Source of the DNA: Halomontanus rarus
Lineage (GTDB): Archaea; Halobacteriota; Halobacteria; Halobacteriales; Natrialbaceae
Direction of reading: 5' to 3'
Length of the DNA: 64,000 nt
Assembly: GCF_017357405.1 (NCBI RefSeq)
Contig: NZ_CP071597.1
Coordinates: 558,001 to 622,000 of the forward strand
Within the stretch, counting starts at the first letter, position 1; each line of letters starts with the position of its first letter. The notes under the pieces are model-generated. The model had not been told where the DNA came from. It searched no databases and saw only the letters and a list, made by a program, of their open reading frames with translations. The translations under genes and the position numbers were made by a program. Below, piece by piece: positions 53,378-63,635 of this stretch.

Positions 53378-53776
53378 ATGGAGGCGATCAAAGCCGACGT
53401 CACGCAGGGCCTGAAGAAGGGCTCGCTCGTCACCTGTGCCGACAACTCCGGTGCCCGCGAGTTGAAAGTCATCAGCGTCTCGGGCTACCACGGCACCAAG
53501 AACCGCCAGCCGAAGGCGGGACTCGGTGACAAAGTGACCGTTTCGGTCACGAAAGGGACCCCGGAGATGCGTCGTCAGGTCCTCGAGGCCGTCGTCGTTC
53601 GCCAGCGGAAAGCGGTCCGCCGACCGGACGGCACGCGCCTCAAGTTCGAGGACAACGCGGCGGTCATCGTCGACGAGAACGAAGAACCCCGCGGGACCGA
53701 GATCAAGGGACCGATCGCCCGCGAAGTGGCAGAGCGCTTCGGCGCAATCGCCAGCACGGCGACGATGATCGTCTAA
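53378..53776 (+). CDS. rpl14: 50S ribosomal protein L14
   Basis: 132 residues from the ATG at 53378 ([20 protein letters not shown]), matching known haloarchaeal L14 length; a GTG two codons earlier is less likely. [20 protein letters not shown] and [20 protein letters not shown] are conserved uL14 features. It contacts the small subunit. L24 follows after 12 bp. Confidence 0.95.
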   Translation: MEAIKADVTQGLKKGSLVTCADNSGARELKVISVSGYHGTKNRQPKAGLGDKVTVSVTKGTPEMRRQVLEAVVVRQRKAVRRPDGTRLKFEDNAAVIVDENEEPRGTEIKGPIAREVAERFGAIASTATMIV

Positions 53777-53788
53777 CTGAGGATAGCT

Positions 53789-54154
53789 ATGAGTAAACAA
53801 CCACGCAAACAGCGAAACCAGACCGAGCGTGCCCCGCTGCACCAGCGACAGAAGCAGCTCCACGCCACCCTCTCCGAGGACCTCCGCGAGGAGTACGGTC
53901 GCCGCCGCGCCCGCGTCAACGCGGGCGACACCGTCGAAGTCATGCGCGGCGACTACGCCGGCGAGGAGGGCGAAGTCCTCAAAGTGGACCTCACGGACGA
54001 GGTCATCCACGTCGAGGAGGTTACGGTCGAGACGGCCGACGGCGAGGGCGTTCCGCGCCCACTCGACGCCTCGAACGTCCGGATCGTCGACCTCGACCTC
54101 GAGGACGAGCGCCGCGAGGCACGTCTCGAAGACGAACAGGGTGATACCGAATGA
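53789..54154 (+). CDS. rpl24: 50S ribosomal protein L24
   Basis: 121 residues of archaeal uL24 with its KOW motif ([20 protein letters not shown]). Start [20 protein letters not shown]. Acidic C-terminus. Overlaps S4e by 4 bp. Confidence 0.95.
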   Translation: MSKQPRKQRNQTERAPLHQRQKQLHATLSEDLREEYGRRRARVNAGDTVEVMRGDYAGEEGEVLKVDLTDEVIHVEEVTVETADGEGVPRPLDASNVRIVDLDLEDERREARLEDEQGDTE

Positions 54155-54861
54155 GTAACCACCAGAAACGACTCTCAGTACCGAAGTCCTGGCCGGTCGA
54201 GCGCAAGACCGACACCTTCACCGTCAAAGCCGGCGCCGGCCCGCACGGGAAGGACGGTGTCCCGCTCGTCATCCTGCTGCGGGACGTCCTCGGCTACGTC
54301 GACTCGAAGAAGGAAGCGCGCTACGCCTTGAGCGAGGACGCGATCCTCGTCAACGGCGATCCGATCAACGACGAACAGCGTCCCATCGGGATGTTCGACA
54401 TCATCGCGTTCCCGGGTCGCGAGGAGTATTACCGCGTCTTCCCCGACGAAGGCGGGCGCCTCGCACTGACGGCCATCGACGCCGACGCGGCGGATAGCCG
54501 CCTCGGCAAGGTCGACGGCAAGCGTCAGGTCACCGGCGGCGTCACGCAGCTCAGTCTGCACGACGGGACGAACGTCACCGTCGACGAAGACGAGTACAGC
54601 GTGAACGACTCGGTCGTCGTCGACAACGAGTCCAAGGAGATCGTCGCGCACTTCCCCTACGAGGAGGGTGCGCTCGTGACCGCCATCCGCGGTAATCACG
54701 CCGGCAAGATCGGCACGGTCGACGAGATCGACGTGACCTCCGGCAGCGGCTCGAACAACGTCACCGTCAGCGCCGACGAGGGCGAGGACGAAGACGGATT
54801 CAAAACCGTCGAAGAGTACGTCGTCGTCATCGACGAGAACTTCACGGGTGATGATGAATGA
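54151..54861 (+). CDS. rps4e: 30S ribosomal protein S4e
   Basis: 236 residues, an archaeal/eukaryal-specific protein. Start [21 protein letters not shown]4-like RNA-binding section ([20 protein letters not shown]), central domain and a C-terminal KOW-like repeat ([20 protein letters not shown]). Overlaps L5 by 4 bp. Confidence 0.95.
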   Translation: MSNHQKRLSVPKSWPVERKTDTFTVKAGAGPHGKDGVPLVILLRDVLGYVDSKKEARYALSEDAILVNGDPINDEQRPIGMFDIIAFPGREEYYRVFPDEGGRLALTAIDADAADSRLGKVDGKRQVTGGVTQLSLHDGTNVTVDEDEYSVNDSVVVDNESKEIVAHFPYEEGALVTAIRGNHAGKIGTVDEIDVTSGSGSNNVTVSADEGEDEDGFKTVEEYVVVIDENFTGDDE

Positions 54862-55403
54862 GCGAAGCCACCGATACCGAAACCGGACTTCACGAGATGC
54901 GCGAACCGCGCATCGAAAAGGTCGTCGTCCACATGGGCGTCGGCCGCGGTGGCCGCGACCTCGGTCGCGCCGAGGACATCATCGAAGAGGTCACCGGACA
55001 GCAGAGCGTCCGTACCCTGGCCAAACGAACCGAACCCGAGTTCGGCATTCGTCAGGGTGAACCGATCGGCACGAAGGTCACCCTTCGTGGCGACGACGCT
55101 CACGACTTCCTCGAGACGGCACTTCCGCTGGCCGATCTGTCGGCGACGCAGTTCGACGACACGGGGAACTTCAGCTTCGGCGTCGAGGAGCACACGGACT
55201 TCCCGAGCCAGGAGTACGACCCAAGTATCGGGATCTACGGACTGGACGTCACCGTCAACCTCGTCCGTCCGGGCTACCGCGTCGCAAAGCGCGACAAGGC
55301 CAGCCAGTCGATCCCCTCGAACCACCGACTGACCCCCGAGGACGCAATCGTGTACCTCGAGGCGTCGTTCGACGTCGACGTGGAGGGTTCTAACGATGAG
55401 TGA
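54858..55403 (+). CDS. rpl5: 50S ribosomal protein L5
   Basis: 181 residues of archaeal uL5: [20 protein letters not shown] at the 5S rRNA face, [20 protein letters not shown] and [20 protein letters not shown]. Overlaps S14 by 8 bp. Confidence 0.95.
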   Translation: MSEATDTETGLHEMREPRIEKVVVHMGVGRGGRDLGRAEDIIEEVTGQQSVRTLAKRTEPEFGIRQGEPIGTKVTLRGDDAHDFLETALPLADLSATQFDDTGNFSFGVEEHTDFPSQEYDPSIGIYGLDVTVNLVRPGYRVAKRDKASQSIPSNHRLTPEDAIVYLEASFDVDVEGSNDE

Positions 55404-55578
55404 AAGCGAACGAGAAAACGACCAGACGGGCGAGCACGCCGCAAAGCGCACCGGCCAGATCGAGGCCTGCCAGCGCTGTGGCCGCAAACAGGGGCTTGTC
55501 GGCAAGTACGACATCAACCTGTGCCGCCAGTGCTTCCGCGAGATCGCCCGCGACATGGGATTCAAGAAGTACCGATAA
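55396..55578 (+). CDS. rps14: 30S ribosomal protein S14, zinc type
   Basis: 60 residues. Zinc ribbon with CQRC and CRQC (two Cys pairs, residues about 26-45) followed by [14 protein letters not shown], the conserved archaeal end. The N-terminal 20 residues are acidic and variable. S8 starts 1 bp after the stop. Confidence 0.95.
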   Translation: MSESERENDQTGEHAAKRTGQIEACQRCGRKQGLVGKYDINLCRQCFREIARDMGFKKYR

Positions 55579-55579
55579 T

Positions 55580-55972
55580 ATGACCGGGAACGACCCTCTC
55601 AGCAACGCACTCTCCGGCATCGACAACGCCGAGAGTGTGGGGCATCTCACACACGACGTACAACCCGCCTCCAACGAGGTCGGCAGCGTGCTCGAGGTCT
55701 TCTACGACCGCGGGTACATCTCCGGATTCGAGTTCATCGATGACGGGAAAGCCGGCCAGTTCGAGGTCGAACTGAAAGGAGCGATCAACGAGTGCGGCCC
55801 TGTCAAGCCCCGTTACTCGGCCAAAGCCGACGAGTTCGAGAAGTGGGAGAAGCGATTCCTCCCCGCTCGAGACTTCGGCGCGCTCGTCGTCACGACGAGC
55901 AGTGGCATCATGAGCCACTACGAGGCCCGAGAGAAGGGGATTGGGGGCCAGGTGATCGCATACGTCTACTAG
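55580..55972 (+). CDS. rps8: 30S ribosomal protein S8
   Basis: 130 residues from the ATG at 55580 ([20 protein letters not shown]), normal uS8 length. [20 protein letters not shown] is the conserved C-terminal rRNA-binding motif. Separated from L6 by 12 bp. Confidence 0.95.
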   Translation: MTGNDPLSNALSGIDNAESVGHLTHDVQPASNEVGSVLEVFYDRGYISGFEFIDDGKAGQFEVELKGAINECGPVKPRYSAKADEFEKWEKRFLPARDFGALVVTTSSGIMSHYEAREKGIGGQVIAYVY

Positions 55973-55984
55973 GTATCAGTATCA

Positions 55985-56524
55985 ATGCGAGTCGAACTCG
56001 AAATCCCCGAGAACGTAACCGCCGAGGTCGACCACCTCGATCTGACCGTTGACGGTCCGGAAGGCAGCGTCACCCGCCGCCTCTGGTACCCCAACGTGTC
56101 CGTCGAGGTCGAAGACGACCGCGTGGTCATCGAAAGCGACGTCGAGAACGCGAAGACGAACTCGACCGTCGGCACCTTCGAGAGCCACATTCGAAACGCC
56201 TTCCACGGCGTGGCCGACGGATGGGAGTATCAGATGGAAGTCTTTTACTCTCACTTCCCGATGCAGGTCCGCGTGGACGGCGACGACGTCGTCATCGAGA
56301 ACTTCCTCGGCGAAAAGGCACCGCGACGAACGACCATCCACGGCGACACCGACGTCAGCGTCGACGGCGAAGAGGTCACCCTCTCCGGCCCGAACAAGGA
56401 GCACGTCGGTCAGACCGCCGCGGACATCGAACAGCTGACGAAGGTGAAAGGCAAGGACACCCGCGTCTTCCAGGACGGGGTCTACATCACCGCCAAGCCC
56501 CAGACCGAGACAGGAGGTGCCTGA
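55985..56524 (+). CDS. rpl6: 50S ribosomal protein L6
   Basis: 179 residues of archaeal uL6: MRVELEIPENVTAEVDHLDL start; EVFYSHFPMQVRVDGDDVVI and TIHGDTDVSVDGEEVTLSGP in the two duplicated domains; KGKDTRVFQDGVYIT end. L32e follows 3 bp later. Confidence 0.95.
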   Translation: MRVELEIPENVTAEVDHLDLTVDGPEGSVTRRLWYPNVSVEVEDDRVVIESDVENAKTNSTVGTFESHIRNAFHGVADGWEYQMEVFYSHFPMQVRVDGDDVVIENFLGEKAPRRTTIHGDTDVSVDGEEVTLSGPNKEHVGQTAADIEQLTKVKGKDTRVFQDGVYITAKPQTETGGA

Positions 56525-56527
56525 TAG

Positions 56528-57244
56528 ATGGCAGACGAACCAGAGACACTCGAAGACATCAGCGGCGTCGGTGAGAGCAAAGCGGACGCACTCCGCGAGG
56601 CCGGCTTCGAGTCCATCGAGGACGTCAAGGAGGCCTCCCAGAACGAACTCGCCGAGGCCGAGGGCGTCGGAAACGCGCTCGCTGCCCGCATCAAAGCCGA
56701 CGTCGGCGACCTCGAGGTCACCGACGAGGACGAGACCGAGGCGGAGATCGAAGACGAGGACGCCGACGAAGACGAAGAGTCGGCCGAAGACGTCGAAACC
56801 GAACTGCAAGCCCGTGGCCTGACCGAGAAGACGCCGACCCTCTCCGACGAGGAACAGCGCCTGCTCGACCAGCGTGCGAGCGAGGGCAAACCGCAGTTCA
56901 ATCGTCAGGATTACCACATGAAAAAGCGCACCCCCGAGTCGTGGCGTCGGCCGCGCGGGGGGCTCTCGAAGCAGCGCCGCGGATACAAGGGCAAGGGCCC
57001 GAAAGTCGCGTCCGGCTACCGGACGCCGACCGCGGTTCGGGGCAAACACCCCAGCGGCTTCGAGGAGGTCCGCGTCGAGAACGTGGACGACCTCGAGGGT
57101 GTCGACGGCGACACTCAGGCGGTTCGCATCGGTTCCTCGGTCGGTGCTCGCAAGCGCGAGCGCATCGAGGAGGAAGCCGAGGACGCGGGCGTTCGCGTCC
57201 TGAATCCGACGTACGTCGAAGTCGAAGTCGAGGTGGACAACTGA
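56528..57244 (+). CDS. rpl32e: 50S ribosomal protein L32e with N-terminal helix-hairpin-helix extension
   Basis: 238 residues, about 100 more than eukaryotic L32. Residues 1-60 form a helix-hairpin-helix domain ([39 protein letters not shown]), joined by an acidic linker to the core from about residue 105 ([40 protein letters not shown]). The extension is known in haloarchaea; its function is unclear. Shares one base with the L19e start. Confidence 0.94.
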   Translation: MADEPETLEDISGVGESKADALREAGFESIEDVKEASQNELAEAEGVGNALAARIKADVGDLEVTDEDETEAEIEDEDADEDEESAEDVETELQARGLTEKTPTLSDEEQRLLDQRASEGKPQFNRQDYHMKKRTPESWRRPRGGLSKQRRGYKGKGPKVASGYRTPTAVRGKHPSGFEEVRVENVDDLEGVDGDTQAVRIGSSVGARKRERIEEEAEDAGVRVLNPTYVEVEVEVDN

Positions 57245-57693
57245 TGACTGACCTTCGCGCACAGAAGCGACTGGCCGCCGACGTGCTCGACGTCGGGAAG
57301 AACCGCGTTTGGTTCGACCCCGACGCACAGGGCGACATCTCCGAGGCCATCACCCGCGACGAGATCCGCGATCTCGTCGATCAGGGGACGATTCGGGCCA
57401 AAGACGCCCGCGGAAACTCCCGCGGTCGCGCCCGCGAGCGCAACGCCAAGCGTGCCTACGGCCACCAGAATGGCCCGGGCAAGCGAAAGGGCACGAAAGG
57501 CGCCCGTCAGAACGAGAAAGAAGAGTGGCAGAACAAGATCCGCGCACAGCGCCGGAAGCTCCGCGAACTCCGCGACAAGGGCGAGCTGACGCCCACGCAG
57601 TACCGCCGTCTCTACCGCAAGGCGGGCGGCGGTGAGTTCCGTAGCGTCCGGTATCTGTTGAACTACATCGAAAGCGAATACGGTGACGCATAA
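57244..57693 (+). CDS. rpl19e: 50S ribosomal protein L19e
   Basis: 149 residues, archaeal/eukaryal-specific. [20 protein letters not shown] start, RGRARERNAKRAYGHQNGPG basic helical region, GGGEFRSVRYLLNYIES end. Shares one base with the L18 start. Confidence 0.95.
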   Translation: MTDLRAQKRLAADVLDVGKNRVWFDPDAQGDISEAITRDEIRDLVDQGTIRAKDARGNSRGRARERNAKRAYGHQNGPGKRKGTKGARQNEKEEWQNKIRAQRRKLRELRDKGELTPTQYRRLYRKAGGGEFRSVRYLLNYIESEYGDA

Positions 57694-58241
57694 TGGCAAC
57701 AGGACCACGATACAAGGTGCCGATGCGTCGTCGCCGTGAGGTCCGGACAGATTACCACCAGAGGTTGCGCCTGCTGAAATCGGGCAAACCGCGCCTCGTC
57801 GCTCGAAAGAGCAACGCACACACTACGGCGCAGCTGGTCTCCCCCGGATCCCAAGGCGACGAAACGCACGCGAGCGCACACTCGAGCGATCTCGAAGAGT
57901 ACGGCTGGGAAGCTCCCACGAGTAATCTCCCCGCTGCGTACCTCACCGGCCTGCTGGCCGGGAAACGAGCGGTCGATGCGGGCCTCGAGGAAGCGGTGTT
58001 GGACATCGGTCTCAACACGGCGACCCCGGGCAACAAGGTGTTCGCGGTACAGGAAGGAGCGATCGACGCAGGCCTCGAAATCCCGCACAACGACAGTGTG
58101 CTGGCCGACTGGTCGCGTACCCGCGGCGAACACATCGCCGAGTACGCCGAACAGCTCGACGAACCGCTGTACAGCGGTGACTTCGACGCCACCGAGCTCC
58201 CTGAACACTTCGACGAAGTACGAGAGGCGATCTTAGAATGA
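57693..58241 (+). CDS. rpl18: 50S ribosomal protein L18
   Basis: 182 residues of archaeal uL18, the 5S rRNA binder: [40 protein letters not shown] and [20 protein letters not shown]. Acidic C-terminal helix. Overlaps S5 by 4 bp. Confidence 0.95.
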   Translation: MATGPRYKVPMRRRREVRTDYHQRLRLLKSGKPRLVARKSNAHTTAQLVSPGSQGDETHASAHSSDLEEYGWEAPTSNLPAAYLTGLLAGKRAVDAGLEEAVLDIGLNTATPGNKVFAVQEGAIDAGLEIPHNDSVLADWSRTRGEHIAEYAEQLDEPLYSGDFDATELPEHFDEVREAILE

Positions 58242-58876
58242 GCGGTAACAACTACAACGATGGGTGGGAACCGGTCACCCGTCTCGGAAAGCAAGTCCAG
58301 GAGGGCGAGATCGACACGATGGAAGCCGCCCTCAACTCGGGGCTCCCGCTGAAGGAACCCGAGATCGTCGACCAGCTCCTCCCCGGACTGGACGACGAGG
58401 TACTGGACATCAACATGGTCCAGCGGATGACCGACTCCGGACGCCGGGTGAAGTTCCGCTGTGTCTGTGCCGTCGGCAACCGCGACGGATTCGTCGGCTA
58501 CGCCGAGGGACGAGACGATCAGGTCGGTTCCGCCATCCAGAAGGCTATCGGTATCGCCAAGCTGAACATGATCAAGGTGCCCCGCGGCTCCGGGTCGTGG
58601 GAGGATCGATCGGACCGACCCCACTCGCTGACCCACCGAACGGAGGGCAAGGCGGGATCGGTCACCGTCGAACTGATCCCCGCACCGGAAGGGCTCGGCC
58701 TCGCGGCCAGCGACACGGTCCGCGCGGTCCTCGAGCTCGCCGGTCTCGAGAACGTCTGGACGAAGAGCCACGGCAACACTCGGACCACGGTGAACCTCGC
58801 GAAAGCGACGTTCAACGCACTGCAAAACGCCTCGCAAGCGCGAGCGCCACAGCAGCGTGAGGTGGTCGAACGATGA
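58238..58876 (+). CDS. rps5: 30S ribosomal protein S5
   Basis: 212 residues of archaeal uS5 with the double-stranded RNA-binding-like domain ([40 protein letters not shown]) and the S5 C-terminal domain ([20 protein letters not shown]). Overlaps L30 by 4 bp. Confidence 0.95.
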   Translation: MSGNNYNDGWEPVTRLGKQVQEGEIDTMEAALNSGLPLKEPEIVDQLLPGLDDEVLDINMVQRMTDSGRRVKFRCVCAVGNRDGFVGYAEGRDDQVGSAIQKAIGIAKLNMIKVPRGSGSWEDRSDRPHSLTHRTEGKAGSVTVELIPAPEGLGLAASDTVRAVLELAGLENVWTKSHGNTRTTVNLAKATFNALQNASQARAPQQREVVER

Positions 58877-59340
58877 GAGCGATCGTTCAGCTTCGCGGCG
58901 AAGTCAACCAGCAACAGGGTGTCAAGGACACGCTGTCGATGCTCAACGTCCACAGCGTCAACCACTGTACGCTCGTTCCCGAGAACGACGCCTACCGTGG
59001 GATGATCACGAAGGTCAACGACTACGTCGCCTTCGGTGAGCCGAGCGAGGACGTCCTCGAGACGCTCCTGCTCAAGCGCGGCGAACCCCTCGAAGGACGT
59101 CAGTCGGACGTCGACGAGGAGTGGATCGCCGAGCACACCGACTACGACGACGCCGCGGCACTGGCCGAGGCGCTGCTGGCCGAGGAGACGACCCTGCGCG
59201 AGCAGGGGCTATCGCCGACACTGCGGCTGCACCCGCCACGCGGCGGTCACGACGGTGTCAAACATCCCACTATCGAGGGCGGCCAACTCGGAAAGCATAC
59301 AACCGAAGAGATTAACGCCCTGTTAGAATCGATGCGATAA
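58873..59340 (+). CDS. rpl30: 50S ribosomal protein L30
   Basis: 155 residues of archaeal uL30, longer than the bacterial form of about 60. [20 protein letters not shown] start, conserved [20 protein letters not shown] near the end. L15 starts 2 bp after the stop. Confidence 0.95.
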   Translation: MRAIVQLRGEVNQQQGVKDTLSMLNVHSVNHCTLVPENDAYRGMITKVNDYVAFGEPSEDVLETLLLKRGEPLEGRQSDVDEEWIAEHTDYDDAAALAEALLAEETTLREQGLSPTLRLHPPRGGHDGVKHPTIEGGQLGKHTTEEINALLESMR

Positions 59341-59342
59341 CC

Positions 59343-59828
59343 ATGACCAGCAAGAAACGACGCCAGCGCGGCTCGCGAACCCACAGCGGCGGAACCCACA
59401 AGAACCGCCGTGGTGCGGGCCACCGCGGAGGACGCGGCCGTGCAGGGCGCAGCAAACACGAGTTCCACAACTACGAACCGAAAGGCAAACACGGCTTCAA
59501 GCGACCGCAGGACATTCGCGACGAGGTACTGGAGATCGACGTCCAGAAGCTCGACGAGGATGCGATCCTCTACGTCGCCGAAGACCTCGCCGAGGAAACC
59601 GACGACGGCTACCGTCTCGACGCTCGCGATATCGTCGAGGACGGCCACGAGGCCGACGTCGTCAAGGTGCTCGGCGGCGGTCAAGTCCGAAACACGCTCG
59701 AGGTCACCGCGGACGCCTTCTCAGAGGCGGCTCGCGAGAAACTCGAGGAAGCCGGCGGCGAGGCCGTCCGCTCCGAGCGAGCGGAGGAGGCCGACGCCGA
59801 CGACGAATCAGCACAGGACGAGGAATAA
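59343..59828 (+). CDS. rpl15: 50S ribosomal protein L15
   Basis: 161 residues of archaeal uL15. Very basic Gly-rich start (RGSRTHSGGTHKNRRGAGHR), core DVVKVLGGGQVRNTLEVTAD, and an acidic tail. Directly precedes secY (3 bp). Confidence 0.95.
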   Translation: MTSKKRRQRGSRTHSGGTHKNRRGAGHRGGRGRAGRSKHEFHNYEPKGKHGFKRPQDIRDEVLEIDVQKLDEDAILYVAEDLAEETDDGYRLDARDIVEDGHEADVVKVLGGGQVRNTLEVTADAFSEAAREKLEEAGGEAVRSERAEEADADDESAQDEE

Positions 59829-59831
59829 ACG

Positions 59832-61295
59832 ATGGGATGGAAGGAAGCCGCCGAACCGGTGCTGACGCGGATGCCCGCAGTTCGCCGTCCGGAGGGACAC
59901 GTTCCCTTCAAGCGTAAGCTAGCGTGGACGGCAGGCATCCTCATGTTGTACTTCTTCCTGACGAACATCAGCCTGCTCGGTATGCAGCCACAGGGTGGGA
60001 GCGATCTCTTCAGCCAGTTCCGTGCGATTCTGGCTGGCGCACATGGTTCGATCCTGCAGGTCGGTATCGGTCCGATCGTCACGGCGAGCATCGTCCTGCA
60101 GTTACTCGGTGGGGCGAACCTGCTCGGCCTCGATACGGACGATCCGCGCGATCAGGTTCTCTATCAGGGACTGCAGAAACTGCTCGTCGTCGTGATGACG
60201 GCGCTGACCGCGCTGCCGATGGTGTTCGCTGGCGGCTTCCTGCCGGCCCGGTCGATGCTGACGATCGGCGGCATCCAGCTCGGCCAGACCGAAATCCAGA
60301 TGCTGATGTTCGCCCAGATCTTCGTCGGCGGGATCCTCATCCTCTACATGGACGAGGTCGTCAGCAAGTGGGGCGTCGGCAGCGGGATCGGTCTGTTCAT
60401 CATCGCCGGCGTGAGTCAGAGTCTCGTCGCCGGGTTCTTGGCGCTGAACGAAGACGGATTCTTCTTCAGCTGGTACCAGATCATCACCCAGGAGACCAAT
60501 ATCGGTTCACTCGTCGGCGGTGACGGGCTCTATCAGTTGATCATCAGCGAAGGACAGCTCCTCGCGCTGTTCACGACGGTTCTGATCTTCGCGGTCGTCG
60601 TCTACGCGGAGTCGGTTCGCGTCGAGATCCCGTTAAGCCACGCTCGTGTGAAGGGTGCTCGCGGTCGCTTCCCGGTGAAGCTCATCTACGCGAGCGTCCT
60701 GCCAATGATCCTCGTTCGCGCATTACAGGCGAACATCCAGTTCCTGGGACAGATCATCAACAGCCAGTGGCCCGGGTTGATGCCGAGCGTGCTCGGCGTT
60801 TACTCCGCGGAGGGACAACCCGTTAGCGGGTTCTTCTACTATCTGGCCCCGATCTACTCGCCGGACGACTGGATGTGGTGGACCGGTCTCACGCAAGAGC
60901 CGTGGATGATCATGATTCGCATCGCAGTCGACCTGACGTTCATGGTCGTCGGCGGTGCGATCTTCGCTGTGTTCTGGGTCGAAACGACGAACATGGGTCC
61001 GGAATCGACGGCCCAGCAAATCCAGAACTCCGGGATGCAGATCCCCGGCTTCCGACAGAACGTCGGCGTTGTCGAGAAAGTCATGGAGCGGTACATCCCG
61101 CAAGTGACCGTCATCGGCGGTGCACTCGTCGGCTTGCTCGCCGTCATGGCGAACATGCTCGGTACCATCGGGGCCGTCTCCGGGACCGGTCTGCTGCTCG
61201 CCGTCTCCATCACGTACAAACTGTACGAGGAGATCGCCGAAGAGCAGATGATGGAGATGCATCCGATGATGCGCGAGATGTTCGGCAAGGAGTAG
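59832..61295 (+). CDS. secY: Protein translocase subunit SecY
   Basis: 487 residues, ten membrane helices. Plug and pore landmarks: start MGWKEAAEPVLTRMPAVRRP, helix 1 (LAWTAGILMLYFFLTN), GIGPIVTASIVLQLLGGANL, and cytosolic loop residues EIPLSHARVKGARGRFPVKL that dock ribosome or SRP receptor. It forms the Sec channel with SecE and Sec61-beta, encoded elsewhere. Last gene of the ribosomal operon; in many archaea it is followed by adk, which is not the case here. Confidence 0.96.
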   Translation: MGWKEAAEPVLTRMPAVRRPEGHVPFKRKLAWTAGILMLYFFLTNISLLGMQPQGGSDLFSQFRAILAGAHGSILQVGIGPIVTASIVLQLLGGANLLGLDTDDPRDQVLYQGLQKLLVVVMTALTALPMVFAGGFLPARSMLTIGGIQLGQTEIQMLMFAQIFVGGILILYMDEVVSKWGVGSGIGLFIIAGVSQSLVAGFLALNEDGFFFSWYQIITQETNIGSLVGGDGLYQLIISEGQLLALFTTVLIFAVVVYAESVRVEIPLSHARVKGARGRFPVKLIYASVLPMILVRALQANIQFLGQIINSQWPGLMPSVLGVYSAEGQPVSGFFYYLAPIYSPDDWMWWTGLTQEPWMIMIRIAVDLTFMVVGGAIFAVFWVETTNMGPESTAQQIQNSGMQIPGFRQNVGVVEKVMERYIPQVTVIGGALVGLLAVMANMLGTIGAVSGTGLLLAVSITYKLYEEIAEEQMMEMHPMMREMFGKE

Positions 61296-61307
61296 CGACC
61301 CGCATCG

Positions 61308-61330
61308 TTTCGTTTTTATTTTCAATCTTT
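61308..61330 (+). terminator. T-rich terminator after secY
   Basis: TTTCGTTTTTATTTTC followed by AATCTTT on the plus strand just after the secY stop. Runs of T are the usual archaeal intrinsic terminator, and no such run interrupts the operon upstream. Confidence 0.65.
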
Positions 61331-61432
61331 GCGCCGATAGCTCCTCTGAGAGCCGTCGACTCGTCGTTGCTGGCGACAGCTGCCGTCGTACACTGGGAAG
61401 CGCATTAACTCCCTCGAGCAAGTATCGGCAAT

Positions 61433-62506
61433 ATGCCTCGCGAGGATATCGCCCAGTTCACGATCCGGTCGGTCCAAGTGCTCTCCGAGGAGGAGGACGT
61501 CGACGAGGAGTTGGTTCCCTCGTTGACCGACGATCAGTTACTGGCACTGTACGAGCAGATGAAGCGGTCGCGCCGGCTCGATGAGCGCGCCATCGCGCTC
61601 CAGCGTCGCGGCGAACTCGGGACGTACGCGCCTGCGATCGGTCAGGAGGCGGCCCAGGTCGGCAGTGCGTTCGCCATGGCGGACGGCGATTGGATCGTCC
61701 CGTCGTTTCGCGAGCAATCCGCCCTCTTGGCCCGGGGAACGCCTCCTCACAAGATCCTCTGGTACGCGATGGGGATGGAAGAGGGAGCCGAGATTCCGGG
61801 TGGTGAGGGCGCGTTTCCGCCGTCGATTCCCGTCGGGACACAGCCACTTCACGCCGTCGGCATCGGCTGGGGAGAAGCGCTACAGGGCCGATCGAACGTC
61901 GCAGTGACTTACTTCGGCGACGGCGCGACCAGCGAAGGGGACGTGTACGAGGCGCTCAACATCGCCGGAGTCTACGACGCCCAGACGGTCTTCGTCTGTC
62001 AGAACAACCGGTACGCGATCTCCACGCGGCTCCAGAATCAGACCGCCGCAGAGACGCTCGCACAGAAGGCCGTCGCGGCCGGAATCGAGGGCATTCGGGT
62101 CGACGGTAACGACGTTCTGGGCGTCTATCGCGTCGCACGGGACGCCATCGAGAAGGCTCGAAACGGAACGCCGGTTCTGATCGAGGCGATGACCTATCGG
62201 CGCTCGATGCACACGACCTCCGACGATCCCTCCGTCTATCGCGAGGCCGACGAGGAGGTGGAGTGGGAAGCTCGCGATCCCATCGTCCGGTTTCAGGTGT
62301 ACCTCGAGGATCGCGGCATCCTCGACGAGGAGACGAAGTCGGAACTCGACGACCGGATCGAGTCCGAAATCGCCGAGGCGATCGATCGGGCCAGAGAGGG
62401 GGGCGAAGATATCGATCCGGCGGACATGTTCAGATACACGTACGACGAAATGACGCCCGAACTGGAGCGACAGTTCGAAGCCTTCGAAGGTGATGTCGAT
62501 GGCTGA
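61433..62506 (+). CDS. 2-oxoacid dehydrogenase E1 component, alpha subunit
   Basis: 357 residues. Thiamine-diphosphate motif GDGATSEGDVYEALNIAGVY, closed by QNNRYAISTRL (GDG...NN), plus PSFREQSALLARGTPPHKIL and YRRSMHTTSDDPSVYR phosphorylation-loop-type segments. CATTAACT (61403-61410) is centred about 26 bp ahead of the ATG. This is the heterotetrameric E1 type (pyruvate or branched-chain 2-oxoacid). The E1 beta gene overlaps the end. No E2/E3 gene follows in the window, so the complex partner is encoded elsewhere or uses another acceptor. Substrate unproved. Confidence 0.9.
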   Translation: MPREDIAQFTIRSVQVLSEEEDVDEELVPSLTDDQLLALYEQMKRSRRLDERAIALQRRGELGTYAPAIGQEAAQVGSAFAMADGDWIVPSFREQSALLARGTPPHKILWYAMGMEEGAEIPGGEGAFPPSIPVGTQPLHAVGIGWGEALQGRSNVAVTYFGDGATSEGDVYEALNIAGVYDAQTVFVCQNNRYAISTRLQNQTAAETLAQKAVAAGIEGIRVDGNDVLGVYRVARDAIEKARNGTPVLIEAMTYRRSMHTTSDDPSVYREADEEVEWEARDPIVRFQVYLEDRGILDEETKSELDDRIESEIAEAIDRAREGGEDIDPADMFRYTYDEMTPELERQFEAFEGDVDG

Positions 62507-63467
62507 GCAGCTCCGGATGGTCGAGGCCGTCCGCGAGACGCTGCGAACGGAGTTAGGACGCGACGACGACGTCGTCGTTTACGGTGAGGACGTCGCCCGC
62601 GCCGGCGGGGTGTTCCGCGCGACCGAGGGCCTGGTCGACGACTATCCAGAGCGGGTGTTCGACGCACCGGTCGCCGAGTCGGGCATCGTCGGAATCGGTG
62701 TCGGCCTCGCCGCGACGGGGCTCCGGCCGGTCCCGGAAATTCAGTTTCAGAGTTTTCTCTATCAGGGGTTCCACCAGCTTGCCCAGCACGTCGCTCGCAT
62801 TCGCAGTCGCACCCGCGGCACGATCACGTGTCCGATGACGATCCGGACGCCGTACGGCGGCGGCATCCACGCCCTGGAGCTCCACTCGGAGAGCTTCGAG
62901 GCCGGATTCTCCCACGTTCCCGGCCTGAAGGTCGTCATCCCGTCCTCGCCGGCAGAGACGAAGGGGCTGCTTACCGCCGCTGTTCGAGACCCCGATCCGG
63001 TCGTGTTCATGGAACCGACGCGGCTGTATCGTTCGTTCCGCGAGGAGGTTCCCGAACACCACGAGATTCCCCTCGGCGAGGCCCGAGTCGTCGATTCTGG
63101 AGACGACGTTACGGTGATCGCGTGGGGATCGATGCTGCGCGAGGCGCTCGAGGCCGTCGAGGACGTCGGCGCGAGCGCCGAGGTGATCGATCCCCGGACG
63201 CTCTCCCCGCTCGACACGGCGACGATCGTCGATTCCGTGAAGAAGACCGGTCGGTGCGTCGTCGTTCACGAGGCGCCCCGCACTGCCGGACTGGCCGGTG
63301 AGATCACCGCCCGTATCAACGAGGAGGCGTTCTTCTACCTCGAGGCTCCGCTCGAGCGGGTAACCGGCTACGATGTGCCCGTTCCGATGTTCGCCCGCGA
63401 GGACGACTATTTGCCTGATTCGGAGCGCATCGCGGCGGGTGTTCACCGCGCGCTCGACGACGGGTGA
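62493..63467 (+). CDS. 2-oxoacid dehydrogenase E1 component, beta subunit
   Basis: 324 residues from the ATG at 62493; a second ATG at 62499 (MAEQLRMVEAVRETLRTELG) is equally plausible. Typical E1 beta: VVVYGEDVARAGGVFRATEG, EIQFQSFLYQGFHQLAQHVA, the RTPYGGGIHALELHSES loop and the C-terminal transketolase-like domain (VVHEAPRTAGLAGEITARIN). Overlaps the alpha subunit by 14 bp and is translationally coupled to it. Together they form the alpha2beta2 decarboxylase that transfers acyl groups to a lipoyl E2. Confidence 0.9.
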   Translation: MSMAEQLRMVEAVRETLRTELGRDDDVVVYGEDVARAGGVFRATEGLVDDYPERVFDAPVAESGIVGIGVGLAATGLRPVPEIQFQSFLYQGFHQLAQHVARIRSRTRGTITCPMTIRTPYGGGIHALELHSESFEAGFSHVPGLKVVIPSSPAETKGLLTAAVRDPDPVVFMEPTRLYRSFREEVPEHHEIPLGEARVVDSGDDVTVIAWGSMLREALEAVEDVGASAEVIDPRTLSPLDTATIVDSVKKTGRCVVVHEAPRTAGLAGEITARINEEAFFYLEAPLERVTGYDVPVPMFAREDDYLPDSERIAAGVHRALDDG

Positions 63468-63635
63468 GATACCCGGTCGAAGTGAGAGTGAACCGGGTGC
63501 TTCCGATCGTTTGTATACAGTCGGTGACTACTCGATTGCGTGCAGACGAACGACGGCGAACCGTCGAGATGAAGGGTCATCGACTCCGTGACCGATGGGC
63601 GAGTCCTTTTCCACGACGCCCTCGAGTGTCCACCT

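Noticed and set aside
55982..57328. Long minus-strand frame opposite L6 and L32e
   Set aside because: Lies opposite two ribosomal genes in a tight operon and has no motif.
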